Below are positions 10,529 through 21,122 of a DNA stretch of 64,000 nt, in pieces (the first letter of the stretch is position 1; the number at the start of each line of letters is the position of its first letter). The stretch is from Fulvia fulva (Eukaryota; Ascomycota; Dothideomycetes; Mycosphaerellales; Mycosphaerellaceae): NCBI RefSeq assembly GCF_020509005.1, contig NC_063021.1, positions 868,001 to 932,000 on the forward strand. The letters are read 5' to 3'. A program made the position numbers and the translations under genes. The notes beneath the pieces are model-generated. The model saw nothing but the letters and a program-made list of their open reading frames with translations. It was not told the origin of the DNA and searched no databases.

Positions 10529-11011
10529 AGTCACCGTCTCTCCGTGGCGTAGTCTTGGGTGTCACAAGCCATGTTGCCCCCGGTGGTACTGCTACCGCAG
10601 ATGTGCTTCACGAAAGCGGCGAGCAGACCCCGTGGTGCACGCGCAAAGTGGCTGGGCGGTGCTATCAGAGTCGATTTGATGTCCGTCCAAACATTCACCA
10701 GCGCTTCCAGGCAAGTACGTTGTATGTAATGGAAGACAGATACATGTAAAGTTGGAGGTAGGGAGGTTGTAAGCACGGTTCAGCCACACCGCGGACTGCT
10801 CTCCGCTGGTGACATGATAGGCGTTGCCAACAAGGCGATAGCACGAGACCTTCCTGTTGGACACGTTCTTGCAATCAGTCTCACTGTTTGTGCATTCACC
10901 GAAAGCTCCACCATAATGCCGTAGTCCGAGTATACATTGATCGAGCACGTCCGGATCCGCAGCCTCATCCAGGACGAGAAACACGCCGCACCATACCGCA
11001 CACCAGCAACG
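10529..11011. other. Divergent promoter region, Stb6-like / Rmd5
   Basis: About 480 bp separate the two start codons and must contain both promoters and leaders. The open frame of Rmd5 continues 25 codons upstream to ATG 10937, but this extra sequence does not look like the family. Confidence 0.5.
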
Positions 11012-12298
11012 ATGGAGGGCATACTGGCAGCACACAAGCAGCAGGAGAGCAAGGGCAACCTGTCCAAGACGATCGACTCAGTCCAATCACTCATTGATCT
11101 ACTGCAAAAAACGCGTGACAATGTGGCAGACACTCCAGACAAAGCTGCCCTCCACCTGGCCAAGCTCCAGAACCCAGTCAAGCAGTCGTTCACGAAGCTC
11201 GAGGAAGACCTGAAGGAGGTGAACAAGGGCATGAACGCATATCAGAAGGCGCTTAAGGACAAGTTCAAGAATGCAGCATTGCCCACAAGCAGCAATGAAG
11301 TCCTCCGTGGTAACCCGGATCTGGTCAATCGAGCAATCGCAATGCATCTGCTGCGAGAGGGCAAGTTCGATGTGGCCAAGACATTTGTGAAGGAGGTTTC
11401 AGAGCGGCCGCCGCCGATGGATGAGGAGATGGAGGGCATGGAAGAGCGACCCGGCAGGAACTGGATGCAAGACCTGGCAGATGCAGACGATATGATGCTG
11501 GATGGCATAGAAGCAGTCGCCGATGGGGAAACTGGCAAGAGCGGGTTGCAGAAGAAGTTCTCGGAGATGTACCACATCCTCGATGCCCTACGAAACCAGC
11601 ACAATCTCGAGCCTGCGATTGAATGGGCACGAAATCACAGCTCCGAGCTGGAGAATCGTGGCTCCAACCTCGAGTTCGAGCTGGCTCGCCTCAAGTTCGT
11701 CGAGCTCTACACAGATGAAGACATCATGTCTGAAGCACCGTACGCTGGCCCCATTCGTGCTATGGAGTATGCTCGCGAAACATTCCCAACCCTTAGCAGC
11801 CGGTATGCTCGAGAAACGACTAGCCTCCTCGGCTCTCTGGCCTTCTCACCAGCAATATCTACATCGCCTTACCATCCATTCTTTCACAACACATCAGCAT
11901 TCGAGGAAGCATCAGTCTCTTTCACCCGCGAGTTCTGCGGCATGCTTGGCCTTTCCTCACAATCGCCACTCTATACGGCAGTCACGGCAGGCGGCATTGC
12001 ACTACCCACCTTGGAAAAGGTCGAACGAGTGATGGCTCAAGCACGAGGCCAGTGGACTTCCGTGAACGAGCTTCCTGTTGAGACGCCACTCCCACCAGGC
12101 TTCCTCTTCCACAGCATATTTGTATGTCCTGTGAGTAAGGAGCAGGCAACTGACGCAAATCCACCGATGATGCTACCGTGCGGGCATGTCATCGCGAAAG
12201 AGAGTCTGGAAATGCACAGCAAGGGTAAGAGTCGGATGAAATGTCCGTACTGCCCCAACGAAAGCCATCCGAGGGAGGCGAAGAGAGTGTACATCTAG
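11012..12298 (+). CDS. RMD5: GID/CTLH ubiquitin ligase subunit Rmd5 (GID2)
   Basis: A single exon of 428 residues from ATG 11012, chosen because MEGILAAHKQQESKGNLSK matches the start of fungal Rmd5; ATG 10937 upstream is in frame. The N-terminal ~90 residues are helical with LAKLQNPVKQSF. A LisH-CTLH segment follows (LVNRAIAMHLLREGKFDVA, ~105-125). A degenerate RING lies at ~370-415: CPVSKE ... PCGHVI ... CPYC, lacking the full cysteine set just as Rmd5 does. With Fyv10/Gid9 this protein forms the catalytic RING pair of the GID/CTLH E3 ligase, which marks gluconeogenic enzymes for degradation when glucose returns. Conserved length and C-terminal end support a functional gene. Confidence 0.9.
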   Translation: MEGILAAHKQQESKGNLSKTIDSVQSLIDLLQKTRDNVADTPDKAALHLAKLQNPVKQSFTKLEEDLKEVNKGMNAYQKALKDKFKNAALPTSSNEVLRGNPDLVNRAIAMHLLREGKFDVAKTFVKEVSERPPPMDEEMEGMEERPGRNWMQDLADADDMMLDGIEAVADGETGKSGLQKKFSEMYHILDALRNQHNLEPAIEWARNHSSELENRGSNLEFELARLKFVELYTDEDIMSEAPYAGPIRAMEYARETFPTLSSRYARETTSLLGSLAFSPAISTSPYHPFFHNTSAFEEASVSFTREFCGMLGLSSQSPLYTAVTAGGIALPTLEKVERVMAQARGQWTSVNELPVETPLPPGFLFHSIFVCPVSKEQATDANPPMMLPCGHVIAKESLEMHSKGKSRMKCPYCPNESHPREAKRVYI

Positions 12299-12620
12299 GC
12301 TAGCATTGGGAATGATATCACGAAGTCATGGTCTTGTCATCACAACAATACGATCACCTCATTTTAAACTTGGTCTGCCCAAGTTTCGCCGCGCGGGTCC
12401 AAGGGCTCTTGACAAACAAGGTGGCCGCTGCACAATCACACCCTTGCCCGGTGATATGTTCATGATGTTGTCGAGCAGACTTCGATATTCTGCCTTCTGT
12501 CGTATACACCAAGTTTGTCGTTAGATTCTGGTTGGTCTGGCAGGCTGACTTCGCGCTGCATTTGTCCCAGAACGCGCCCCTTGCCCCGCTGTGCAAATCA
12601 AATAGGTATCATGTCATGCC
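12299..12620. other. Convergent 3' intergenic region
   Basis: 322 bp between Rmd5 and the small membrane protein gene. Nothing recognised. Confidence 0.4.
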
Positions 12621-13168
12621 TCATGCTTTCTCTATTCGGCGTCGGTCCGCTCTCTTCGGTAACGTCCACGGTACTGCGCAAATAACCTTCCGAGATGTCA
12701 GCAATGGGACGTCAAGCATTGATTGCAGTATACTGACCTCTCCCTCGCTGTATGCCCAAAAATATACAATTATGCCGATAAAGTAGTACAGCGACGCATT
12801 TGTCGCCTGATATAAAAGTATGCTGGTCAAGCTTGCCAAAGGCAACCACATCAAGCGCACTTCCAGGCTTCGATGTATTGAGGTCCCTGCCACATAGTTG
12901 AGGGGCCACTCGTATGCGAGTGTCAAGAAGCCGATAACCAGGTTGATGATCTGGAGAATGGGTACGGGTTTCACAGCGCGATCGAAGTTCTTGGTGAGGA
13001 AGTCGAAGAAGAACTTTGGCCAGAAGAATGCTTCTAGCGTGGCAGCGATTTGATCTGAGTGATGCTGGTTAGCTGCATTGCCAGAGGTGAAGGAGTCGGC
13101 GTAGACATACATGCTGCTGCGGTCAAGACTATCAGTCGCGCCCAGTGGTTCTTGATCAGCTTGCCCAT
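12621..13168 (-). CDS. Small fungal integral membrane protein (DUF7727-like)
   Basis: Three exons: 13168-13111, 13054-12738 and 12686-12621. Intron 1 (13110-13055) has GTATGT/CAG ends. Intron 2 (12737-12687) has GTCAGT, a TGCTGAC branch and AAG; it is 51 bp and in frame, so retention would also give an open protein. The spliced product is 146 residues, starting MGKLIKNHWARLIVLTAAAY and running into QIAATLEAFFWPKFFFDFL across the junction. It has about four hydrophobic segments. Conserved residues such as LQIINL, EWPLNY, LYQATNASLYY and FWAYSEGE are those I recall from a widespread ascomycete family of unknown function, ~145 residues long. Confidence 0.75.
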
Positions 13169-14304
13169 GCTTCGAAGAACGCCTGCTGTACGTGGAAACG
13201 CGGTGAGGTATGCAAGTCTGCTACCGTTCCTGTCGCCAGTGTCGCATGGTCTCCGGGTGCAGATGATGGAGGAAATGGGGCAGGAGATGCGGCGGCAGTA
13301 AGTAGGATGGCCGAGAGTTGATCGTGACGAGATAGCGGGTCGCAGTAGCAGGCCCAGGCTTGTGAGCACGCGGAGGGAATGGGAGTCCGCAGAGTGACAA
13401 AGGAAGCGCACCGTAGAGTACTTACGCCAAGCGAAAGTTAGACGGCACCGATGGAGAGGACATGGCTCCAGATACGATGAACTCTCGCAGCCGATTCTCC
13501 CAAAACCGAGCTGCGGACGAGTGCGCGGCAGATGCGGTGGGCAAAGTGCGTGCAGACTCAAGAGCTCTAAGCGCCCATGTTGCAACGAATGAAGCCGGAG
13601 AAGGGCTGCGAGCCTGCGACGGGGATACTAGCAGTGACTAGGTATGCCGCATGCGTAGAGCCAACCATTCAGACCCTTTGAGCAGCCAGCCAATCACATA
13701 CTCGATTGGCGCTTGCCCCAGCGCTTAGAGCTGCAAGTGCTCTCGAGTCGGCTCGCCCCGCTCTGCTGCAGGCACACGATTCGGTGCTTGCACGACGCCA
13801 GTCGTTTGCTCGGAAGTGCTCTCGTCGCGCTGAGAGGTTGCATGTCGTCTTGGACCAGCGTTAGAGGCGTCAGTTGCATCCCGGTCACGCAGGCAAACGG
13901 CTGGTGGACGTGTCGGCAAGCATGGTCGCGCAGATCTGGCTCGCTGGTGCCATTGTGCGCGTGGTCTTCGAGAAGGTTGGTGATTCAGTTTGTCCATCTT
14001 CCTGTCGGTCGGGTCGAGTGCTGTAAGGTGTTTGAGAGATCTTGTCCATTGCTTCCTTGCACTGTCAGATTGCCTAGGTGCACAGTTTCCAGCAACATCC
14101 GACCCAGGCAGAGACAAGGCGCCTTACAGCGAGCAGTTCTTGCGATTTCGGGCTTCACGATATTGTCCAGTATGAGGTAGTCTCAAGGAGTTCAGACGAC
14201 GCTTTTGCCGATTCCAAGCGAGAGCGTGCTTGGGATTGGATCACCTGCCTGGACAAAGTCGCGGTCATAGCATCACCCAGGCTTGAAGGGAGAACGACGC
14301 CAAC
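13169..14304. other. Divergent intergenic region upstream of NADPH oxidase
   Basis: About 1.1 kb between the two start codons. Several frames of 60-180 codons overlap here on both strands, but none has family resemblance, splice support or consistent codon use. It should hold the Nox promoter and leader. Confidence 0.45.
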
Positions 14305-16025
14305 ATGGCGATAGTGAGGAAGAAGAAGTCATGGCTGGCCGCGCAGTTCACCACCCGCAAGCTCATATTCTACACCTTCTTCCACGCTCTCCACATATTC
14401 CTCTTCATCATAGGCTGGTATGTCCAAGCCAACGATGAGCGACTCGCGCCTCTCAACACCCTTGGATTCAGCGTCTGGTTCTCGCGAGGAGCAGGACTAT
14501 GTCTTTCGGTGGACACCATGATCATTCTCCTCCCCATGTGCCGGAACATCCTCAAAGTTGTTCGACCCAAGATTCGATGGCTACCTCTGGACGAGAGTCA
14601 ATGGTTCCACCGGCAAGTCGCGTACAGCATGCTGCTGTGGACAATCGTACACGTTAGCGCACACTATGTGAACTTCTTCAACGTGGAGAGGTCACTTGTA
14701 CGAAAAGAGGCGGCAGTGCAGATACACTATATGCAAGCAGGTGGTATCACTGGGCATGTCATGCTGTTGTGCATGTTGCTCATGTTCACCACCGCACATG
14801 CAAAGATTCGGCAGCAAAGCTACGAGACATTCTGGTACACACACCATCTGTTCATACCCTTTCTGCTGGCCATGTATACTCATGCGACTGGCTGCTTCGT
14901 GAGAGATTCTCTGGAGCCATATTCGCCGTTCGATCACCACAGCTTCTGGAATCACTGCATCGGCTATGAAGGTTGGAGGTGGGAGCTGGTAGGAGGAGGC
15001 TTGTACCTGTGCGAAAGGTTGCATCGTGAGCTTCGATCGAGAAGGCAGACCGAGATCATCAAGGTCGTCAGGCATCCTTACGGTAAGTGTGATCAAGGCG
15101 GTCTGGCATGCAGCACTAACATATCGTAGATGCTGTCGAGATCCAGTTCCGAAAGCCTAGTATGCGATACAAGGCAGGCCAGTGGCTGTTCATCAATGTG
15201 CCGTCCGTCAGCCAGAACCAATGGCATCCATTCACAATCACATCCTGCCCTTTCGACCCCTACATCAGCATCCACGTACGGCAGGTCGGCGACTTCACCA
15301 GAGCACTGGCGAATGCCCTTGGTGCTGGGCAAGAACAGCAAAAGCTTTACGATGAACTGGACCCCAATGGCATGTACGAGGTCGCGCTACAACACGGCCA
15401 GGAAATGCCCAAGCTGCGGATAGATGGACCCTACGGAGCACCCGCGGAAGACGTCTTCGAAAACGAGATCGCAATCTTGATCGGAACTGGCATTGGTGTC
15501 ACTCCATGGGCAGCGATTCTCAAAAACATATGGCACATGCGACTTTCGCCGAATCCACCCAAACGTTTGCGCAGAGTAGAGTTCATCTGGGTTTGCAAAG
15601 ATACGACATCCTTTGAGTGGTTCCAAGCACTACTTTCGAGCTTAGAAAACCAAAGCATGGGCATGGGCATGGGCGGACAAGGAAGTGGCCAAGAGTTCCT
15701 GCGCATACACACGTATCTTACGCAGAAAATGGATGCGGACACTGCGCAGAACATCGTGCTCAACTCCGTAGGGACAGACAAAGATCCCCTGACTGAGCTG
15801 TCGAGTCGAACGAACTTTGGTCGACCCGACTTCAACCGCTTGCTGGTGGCCATGCGCGAGGGTATCCTGAACCAGTCGTACATCGCAGGCCTTGACCGAG
15901 GCGGTAGGACAGACGTCGGTGTATACTTCTGCGGTCCGAACATGGCTGCTAGAGATATCAAGAAGGCCTGCAAGGAGGCGACCGTAGAGCAGGTCAAATT
16001 CCGTTTCTGGAAGGAGCATTTCTAG
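14305..16025 (+). CDS. noxB: NADPH oxidase, NoxB-like
   Basis: Two exons, 14305-15082 and 15130-16025, joined across a 47-bp intron (GTAAGT ... CTAAC ... TAG) at HPY-DAVEIQF; 557 residues. The N-terminal ferric-reductase domain has about six membrane helices and paired heme histidines (H102/H116 and about H180/H193, in WFHRQVAYSML and YTHHLFIPFLLAMYTH). The FAD motif is HPFTITS and the NADPH motif is GTGIGVTPWAAIL. No EF-hand is present, excluding NoxC. FWNHCIGYEGWRWELVGGG and HPYDAVEIQF are closer to NoxB than to NoxA as I recall them; NoxA is the alternative. These enzymes make superoxide for sexual development, hyphal fusion or ascospore and penetration-peg function, and act with NoxR and Rac, neither of which is nearby. 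Confidence 0.88.
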
Positions 16026-16408
16026 ATGAATGAACGACAGAGCATCGTATAGTATATGGCGTCCAAGGAGTCCAGGATGGTGGGATAGATACCAAACGTC
16101 GTCTTGAGCTGGGTATCACGAGTTAAGAGGTATATGTACAGCACCATGCACCGGTCCCAGACCAATAGCACTTTTGTCTCCGAACCATGCCACGTCCCTC
16201 CTGTTCATACACGTCCAGAAAACTCCAGCCCTTCACTGCAATATACATCGGCGCCTCGTAACATGCACGCTGTCGTCGCGTAGTCTCCCTAAAGCAGCAT
16301 GACTCTACCGCATGGCTTCAACAGCGCAATCTCGTCAGCTTCATCGCACTCCTCGAATACACTGGTCTCCCTGTATCAAGGCAAATATCAAGCTCTTTCG
16401 CTCTCTGC
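16026..16408. other. Convergent 3' intergenic region
   Basis: About 380 bp between the Nox gene end and TIM10 end; nothing recognised. Confidence 0.4.
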
Positions 16409-16763
16409 TTATGAGCCAAACATACCACCACCTGGCGCGCCGCCTTGCCTCTGTGCGGCTTCGCCTTGCATCTTTTCTGATACTTTGATGTTGACTTCGA
16501 AGAATTTGGAGACGCAGCGGTCTAGGCAGACGGATTCGCCTTTGTTGAGGTCGGCTTCGCGGTATTGGGGTGGGATGCACTTGCGTGTGCAGGTGTCGAC
16601 CAGTCTGGAGAGTTGTGTAAGTGTTTAGGAAGTTGTCTAGAGGAATACTGTGAGGCGCGTACTGGTTGAACATGTTGGAGACCATCTCGATCTCTGCCTC
16701 TGCTGCTGCGATCTTCTCCGCCGATGAAGGCTGAGGCCTGGCGCCGAATCCGAACATAGACAT
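16409..16763 (-). CDS. TIM10: Mitochondrial inner membrane translocase subunit Tim10
   Basis: Two exons, 16763-16663 and 16604-16409, separated by a 58-bp intron (GTACGC ... CAG). The spliced product is 98 residues. It has the twin CX3C signature of small Tims: CTRKC (C39/C43) and CLDRC (C60/C64), in the order expected for Tim10, plus the conserved VSNMFNQLVDTC and CVSKFFEVN. The tail is Gly-rich ([10 protein letters not shown]). ATG 16763 gives the standard MSMFGFG start; an in-frame ATG at 16817 would add 18 unconserved residues. Tim9-Tim10 hexamers chaperone hydrophobic carriers across the intermembrane space. Confidence 0.92.
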
Positions 16764-17016
16764 CTTGAGTTTGCTAGGTGGTGGGTGTGCGGTTGGAATG
16801 GTAGTTGTCGTTGTCAATGGTGATGCTCGTGGTTCAGATGGCTGTCTCGTGTGCGCTCAGATCAAGGATGATGACGGGGAGCTCGGGCAAGCTTTGTTTG
16901 AGACACTTGCAGACTTCACCTCTCCTCTTTGCCACGGCACCCAGTACTTCGTTCTCATGTTCCGATCACGACGTACTACAGAGCGGCACGAATGGACGCC
17001 AGGGTAGAGAATAGTG

Positions 17017-18255
17017 ATGGCTCGCTCGGGTACCTTGCACAGAGACATCTCTCCGCCCCCATTGAGGAAGGCCTCGACTGTCGCCAAAAATGCAGGAAAG
17101 CCGGAACAGCCCAAGAAAGAGCTCGAAGAGCACAACGATGAGACGCATGAGAAGTGCGCACCAGGCGGCAAGTCAGATCTAGCTGCTATCGAAGCTGGCG
17201 AGGTCGAAATCCGCGATCATCTGGAGTACTTCTTCCATCACCTCTCCAGTGCTTCCAGGCCGGCTGTAGGTCCAAGGATCAGCTTCGACGCGTGGAGAGA
17301 CCTGTATAAGAGGAGCCAGCATCCGCACGGTCGACACTTCGTGGTCCACCAGCATGATCACCCGGTCTCTGGTGTACACTATGATCTACGTCTGCAAATC
17401 TCTGCTACAAGCTCGATTAGTTTCGCTGTACCTTACGGACTGCCGGGCAACCCAAACTCTCAACGTCCGAATCGGATGGCGATTGAGACCCGAGTGCACA
17501 ATTTGTGGAATCACTTGATCGAGTCGGCGTCACACGCTACTGGCTCACTCTTGATCTGGGATACTGGACAGTATGAAGTGCTGCCTCGGCCTCGGAAGCG
17601 CCAGAAAACGACAGACGATGAGCTGTCCAATGATGAGGCCAGTACTAAGCTTGATAACCTGTCGCAAAGTGAGCTCCTTCATCAGGCATTCCAGTCTCGT
17701 CATATTCATCTGCGGTTGAACGGTGCTAGATTACCCCTTGGCTACACAATTGCTCTTCGTCTGCCAGCTTCGAACCACACAGCTGCACAGCCCAAGAAAC
17801 CTGCTCGGAAATGGCGACGCCAGCACCCATCGAAAGCTGCGAGGAAGACAAGCGTAGTCACAGATAGCGACTATGACAGTGGCACGGTACCCTCTTCGCC
17901 TGTGGCGATCGACGCCGAAGCAGAAGAGGAAGACCTGGCCGCAGCCATAGCTTCAGAAGATGACGAAGATGCTACGATTCGTGCTAACAACGCCTATACT
18001 GGCGCAACGAACTCCATCGGATCTGTTCACCAGCGCCACTGGTTCCTTACACTTGACCGCACATACTCAGGGTTTCGAAAAGCTGGCAATGGACCTGACG
18101 CAGGACAGTGGGTTGGAGACTGGGAAGCATTCTATGTTCGAGGTCGAGACGTTGAACGTAGCGTGGTCACTGGCCGTAATGCCGATGAAGTGATGGCAGA
18201 CGAAAACGTGGAGGAGTTTGTTGGTAGGAAGATGTGGAGGCCTATCACTGAATGA
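17017..18255 (+). CDS. LigD-type 3'-phosphoesterase domain protein
   Basis: A single exon of 412 residues from ATG 17017. Residues ~85-250 carry the DNA ligase D N-terminal phosphoesterase fold: FVVHQHDHP with H and D metal ligands (~108-115), then GVHYDLRLQ (~119-128), and later LLIWDTGQYEVL. In bacteria this domain trims 3'-phosphate and 3'-ribonucleotide ends before joining. Here it is not fused to a ligase or primase; this free-standing form occurs in filamentous fungi and archaea. A basic and acidic low-complexity linker (~255-320) separates it from a C-terminal piece (RHWFLTLDRTYSGF ... WVGDWEAFYVRG) that completes the fold. The basic linker KKPARKWRRQ could serve as a nuclear signal. 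Role in end repair is inferred. Confidence 0.82.
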   Translation: MARSGTLHRDISPPPLRKASTVAKNAGKPEQPKKELEEHNDETHEKCAPGGKSDLAAIEAGEVEIRDHLEYFFHHLSSASRPAVGPRISFDAWRDLYKRSQHPHGRHFVVHQHDHPVSGVHYDLRLQISATSSISFAVPYGLPGNPNSQRPNRMAIETRVHNLWNHLIESASHATGSLLIWDTGQYEVLPRPRKRQKTTDDELSNDEASTKLDNLSQSELLHQAFQSRHIHLRLNGARLPLGYTIALRLPASNHTAAQPKKPARKWRRQHPSKAARKTSVVTDSDYDSGTVPSSPVAIDAEAEEEDLAAAIASEDDEDATIRANNAYTGATNSIGSVHQRHWFLTLDRTYSGFRKAGNGPDAGQWVGDWEAFYVRGRDVERSVVTGRNADEVMADENVEEFVGRKMWRPITE

Positions 18256-18767
18256 CCTGGTTGAGCACGTTCGACACCGTCTACAATGCAGTGGTGAAGG
18301 TTTTTAGAGCCGTTCTGCATTTCACCTACTTTCAGTTGCGACATTTTGATCTGAAGTGGCTACGGTGCCAACACGTAGCGAACAACATCGCCTGGCTGGG
18401 AAGGCGCCAGCGCGTCACAACAACCAGCATAGCGCTTGAATGCTTTGCGGCCAGAGGGCAGCTCACTAGCGTGCACGATCGTAAGTTCTGGAAGCAGGAA
18501 AAGTAAGGTGGCTGGGAATTACTATTGTCAAGCCGATGCTCCGCCAGCTTTCCTATTGTAGAGCACTTCGACAATTACGAACCTCGCGACCTCGCTATTG
18601 TCCTTTGGAAACGAAGCTTCATGACTATAGCTATTGCAAGCCTTTCTATTGTCGAGCGAGAACACAAAAGTCAAGACTTCGCCCATCTCTTTTCCTCTCT
18701 TCTTCTCATCACTTCAATCTACTCAATACCATACTACGCCCTGTATACTACATCCAAGCACGATCCC
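18256..18767. promoter_or_regulatory. Intergenic region with a cluster of CTATTGT words
   Basis: About 510 bp upstream of the LPAELRNR gene. CTATTGT occurs at 18522, 18553, 18595 and 18646, with a CTATTGC variant at 18631. The reverse complement ACAATAG is the core bound by HMG-box (SOX-like) factors. The cluster ends ~115 bp before the start codon. Regulatory use is inference only. Confidence 0.35.
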
Positions 18768-19517
18768 ATGGCATGCAAGCGCAAGAGTGAGAGCGTCGCC
18801 GCGGCTGGCCCGCGCAAGAAGCAGAAGGTGCGCTATCTCTATTAACCCTACTCTGTTCATCGTTCCATGCCACTGACGAATCCTCCAGACATCCACCACC
18901 ACACCACCACCCAAGAAGACATCACCGCGTCTCCTCACCCTTCCAGCCGAGATCCGCAACCGCATCTACGAATACGCTCTGATCGAGCACCCAAACATCC
19001 TCATCACACCCGCCATCCGCGAGCCACCACTCCTTTCCGCAAACCGCCAGGTACTCCACCCTTCACCCTCCCTCTTCTATACCGACAAGCCACGACTAAC
19101 ACAACCCCCCAGATCCGCACCGAAGCCCTCGGCATCTACTACTCCAACCTCAACATCTTCATCCTCCCCATCCACTCCAGCGACGCCACGCTCTACCTCC
19201 GCTGGCACACTCACCTCCAATCCCTCGGCTTCGACGACATGACGTCTGGTCTCGTGCGTCTTTCTGGCACGCCCCGTTGGGAGAATTTGTTCCGCTGGTG
19301 TAAAGCAGTCTATCAGGGTGGGGCTTCGATGATTCGGTTCAAGGAGGATATTAGGATCAAGGGCCAGACTACGGCGATGTATCATGTTGTGATTGCGGGC
19401 TTGGAGATCGCGAAGGCGGGACGAGAGAGTGGGCTGAGATGGGATGTGGTGGAGAAGTTGCTGGGAAGCTTGATGTATGGGGTTGTGGAGTATGATGAGC
19501 GGTGGGTTGAGCAGTGA
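18768..19517 (+). CDS. LPAELRNR-type (F-box-like) fungal protein
   Basis: Three exons: 18768-18827, 18889-19050 and 19113-19517, all in phase 0. Intron 1 is 61 bp with a CTGAC branch; intron 2 is 62 bp with CTAAC. The product is 208 residues. It begins with a basic nuclear-signal-like stretch (MACKRKSES ... GPRKKQK), then LLTLPAEIRNRIYEYAL, the hallmark of a very large dothideomycete family whose first helices resemble an F-box, then LLSANRQ joined to IRTEALGIYY. The rest fits the family's 200-residue size. Molecular role is unknown; ubiquitin-ligase adaptor is a guess from the F-box-like start. A second member lies at 60174. Confidence 0.8.
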
Positions 19518-19881
19518 TGAGAGGTGTCTGCTTGTCGAGGTCAGCTTTTTCGAGGCTTGAGGGGGATAATGTTGAAGAAGGAACGGTTTACGATGATCGA
19601 CCGTGGCAGTGTCGATCACATAACCAACGGTTGGTGTTCTTGCTGAGCAGGATGATCACGACCACAACCAGTGTACCGGATAGCTCGACCTGTCACAGAA
19701 ACGACTGAATATGATGATTGCATGAACTTGGTCAAGTGCTCGTGAATTTGCTTTTGCATTCGTGCATCAAGCCTGCCATTTGATTCGTAAGCTAGCTATG
19801 CCGCTGTGATTACGCCTAAGACTGCCATTCCAGGCAGTCGCCATCCGTCCCAGCCAATGCTCACAAAGAAGCACGATACGT
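19518..19881. other. Convergent 3' intergenic region
   Basis: About 360 bp, between the LPAELRNR gene and eL20. Nothing recognised. Confidence 0.4.
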
Positions 19882-20802
19882 CTAGTAGAAGGTGTTTGGT
19901 CGGGTGGCAGCGAAGATCTTCTTGCCGCGCTTGGGTGGTGCACGGTGAGGAAGTGGGAACTTGAGGTCCTTGGTGGTGAGCTGCTTGATGTATGGGCGGC
20001 GGATGTCGTCAACCTTCTCGACCTCGACGACCTTGAGAATCTACACGGGAAAGTCAGAAGTGGTTTTTTGCGTTGCAGTAGCACATTTTGACGTACGTGG
20101 ATGGTCCTGAAGCGGGCACGGTGGCGGGAAGCCATGTCCTGGTAGAGCGACTGGACGGCGTCGGTGCGGCTCATCTCACGGTACTCCTTGTACATGTTGT
20201 GGGTGCCGGAACGCGAGTCGTATCGGATCCAGATACCGAAGTTCTTGACCTTGAGAGGGTGCTTCTCTTGGATCTACCAGCAGTCAATATATGTGTCCTT
20301 CATCATCCTCTTCCCAAGATTAAGTTCGCGACGCACCTTGTTGAGCGAAACGATCTCACCGTTCGCCTTCTTGACCTTTCGGAGCTTCGAGAGGAAGTAC
20401 CAGAATCTGCTCTTGGCAACGACATCGTTTGGTGCAAAGATGCGCATGCGGTAGAGCTTTGGGGTTGGGTTGGCGTCAGAGGGCAGAAGGCGCCCAATGA
20501 CCTGGTACTCTTGCAGGCGACCTTTGGGCAAAAGAATCAGCGCTGTCTGACAGAGGTATATGTGTGTTGTGTGGCTATCATCATGTTCAATGCCATCTCC
20601 GCAGGCGCTTTCAGCGAGTGTTGGAAGTCACGCAGACCACAGCAGGCTCTTTCGAGCAGATCGCTGCATCATGTAGATTCCAATCACCCTCGCGACACTG
20701 CTCCGGCCATGTTCTTGCGGTCCACCTCTTTCAGCCCTGATGTTTGCGCATCGTGCGCGTGTGCCTCGATTCGGCGGAGACGGAGGAGGAAGGCTTACCC
20801 AT
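19882..20802 (-). CDS. RPL20: 60S ribosomal protein eL20
   Basis: Four exons: 20802-20799 (only ATGG), 20521-20337, 20273-20097 and 20040-19882. Introns are 277, 63 and 56 bp with GTAAGC, GTGCGT and GTACGT donors. The 174-residue product starts [17 protein letters not shown] and contains [31 protein letters not shown] and [14 protein letters not shown], all highly conserved in eL20 (yeast Rpl20, 172 residues). It sits on the solvent side of the large subunit near expansion segments. A tiny first coding exon and a long first intron are typical of fungal ribosomal protein genes. The first intron was placed because GGT at the exon 2 edge completes the codon begun by ATG-G. Confidence 0.93.
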
Positions 20803-21122
20803 CTGTGCGATGTTAGCCTGTTAGTGCGCAAGATGGTATTTGTGTGAGTACTGACTGTGACTTGTTGGCTGCGAGGGTTAGTACTTGACGATGTTGTGAA
20901 GCAACGTCCTACGAAGTCGCAGGTCTCGATCAAATCTCGCCGTGGTGCTTCCAAGTCTTGGCGAGAACATCTTGTCGGCGAATCGGCTGTCTCCGATCGT
21001 TAGCGCATTCCGGTCGAGCAGCACCTTCAACTTACAACACTTCACTTCACAAGTCAACAAAGCATCCACCCTAGACTCGATCGCATAGACACAGGACGAC
21101 AGCTGGAGAGACATCGCCCACC
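20803..21122. other. Divergent promoter, eL20 / CSN12
   Basis: About 320 bp shared by the two divergent genes; leaders and promoters are expected here, no specific site identified. Confidence 0.45.

Noticed and set aside
13169..14304. Overlapping frames of 130-180 codons on both strands
   Set aside because: No motif, no splice logic and frames are mutually overlapping; they are chance frames in the Nox upstream region.
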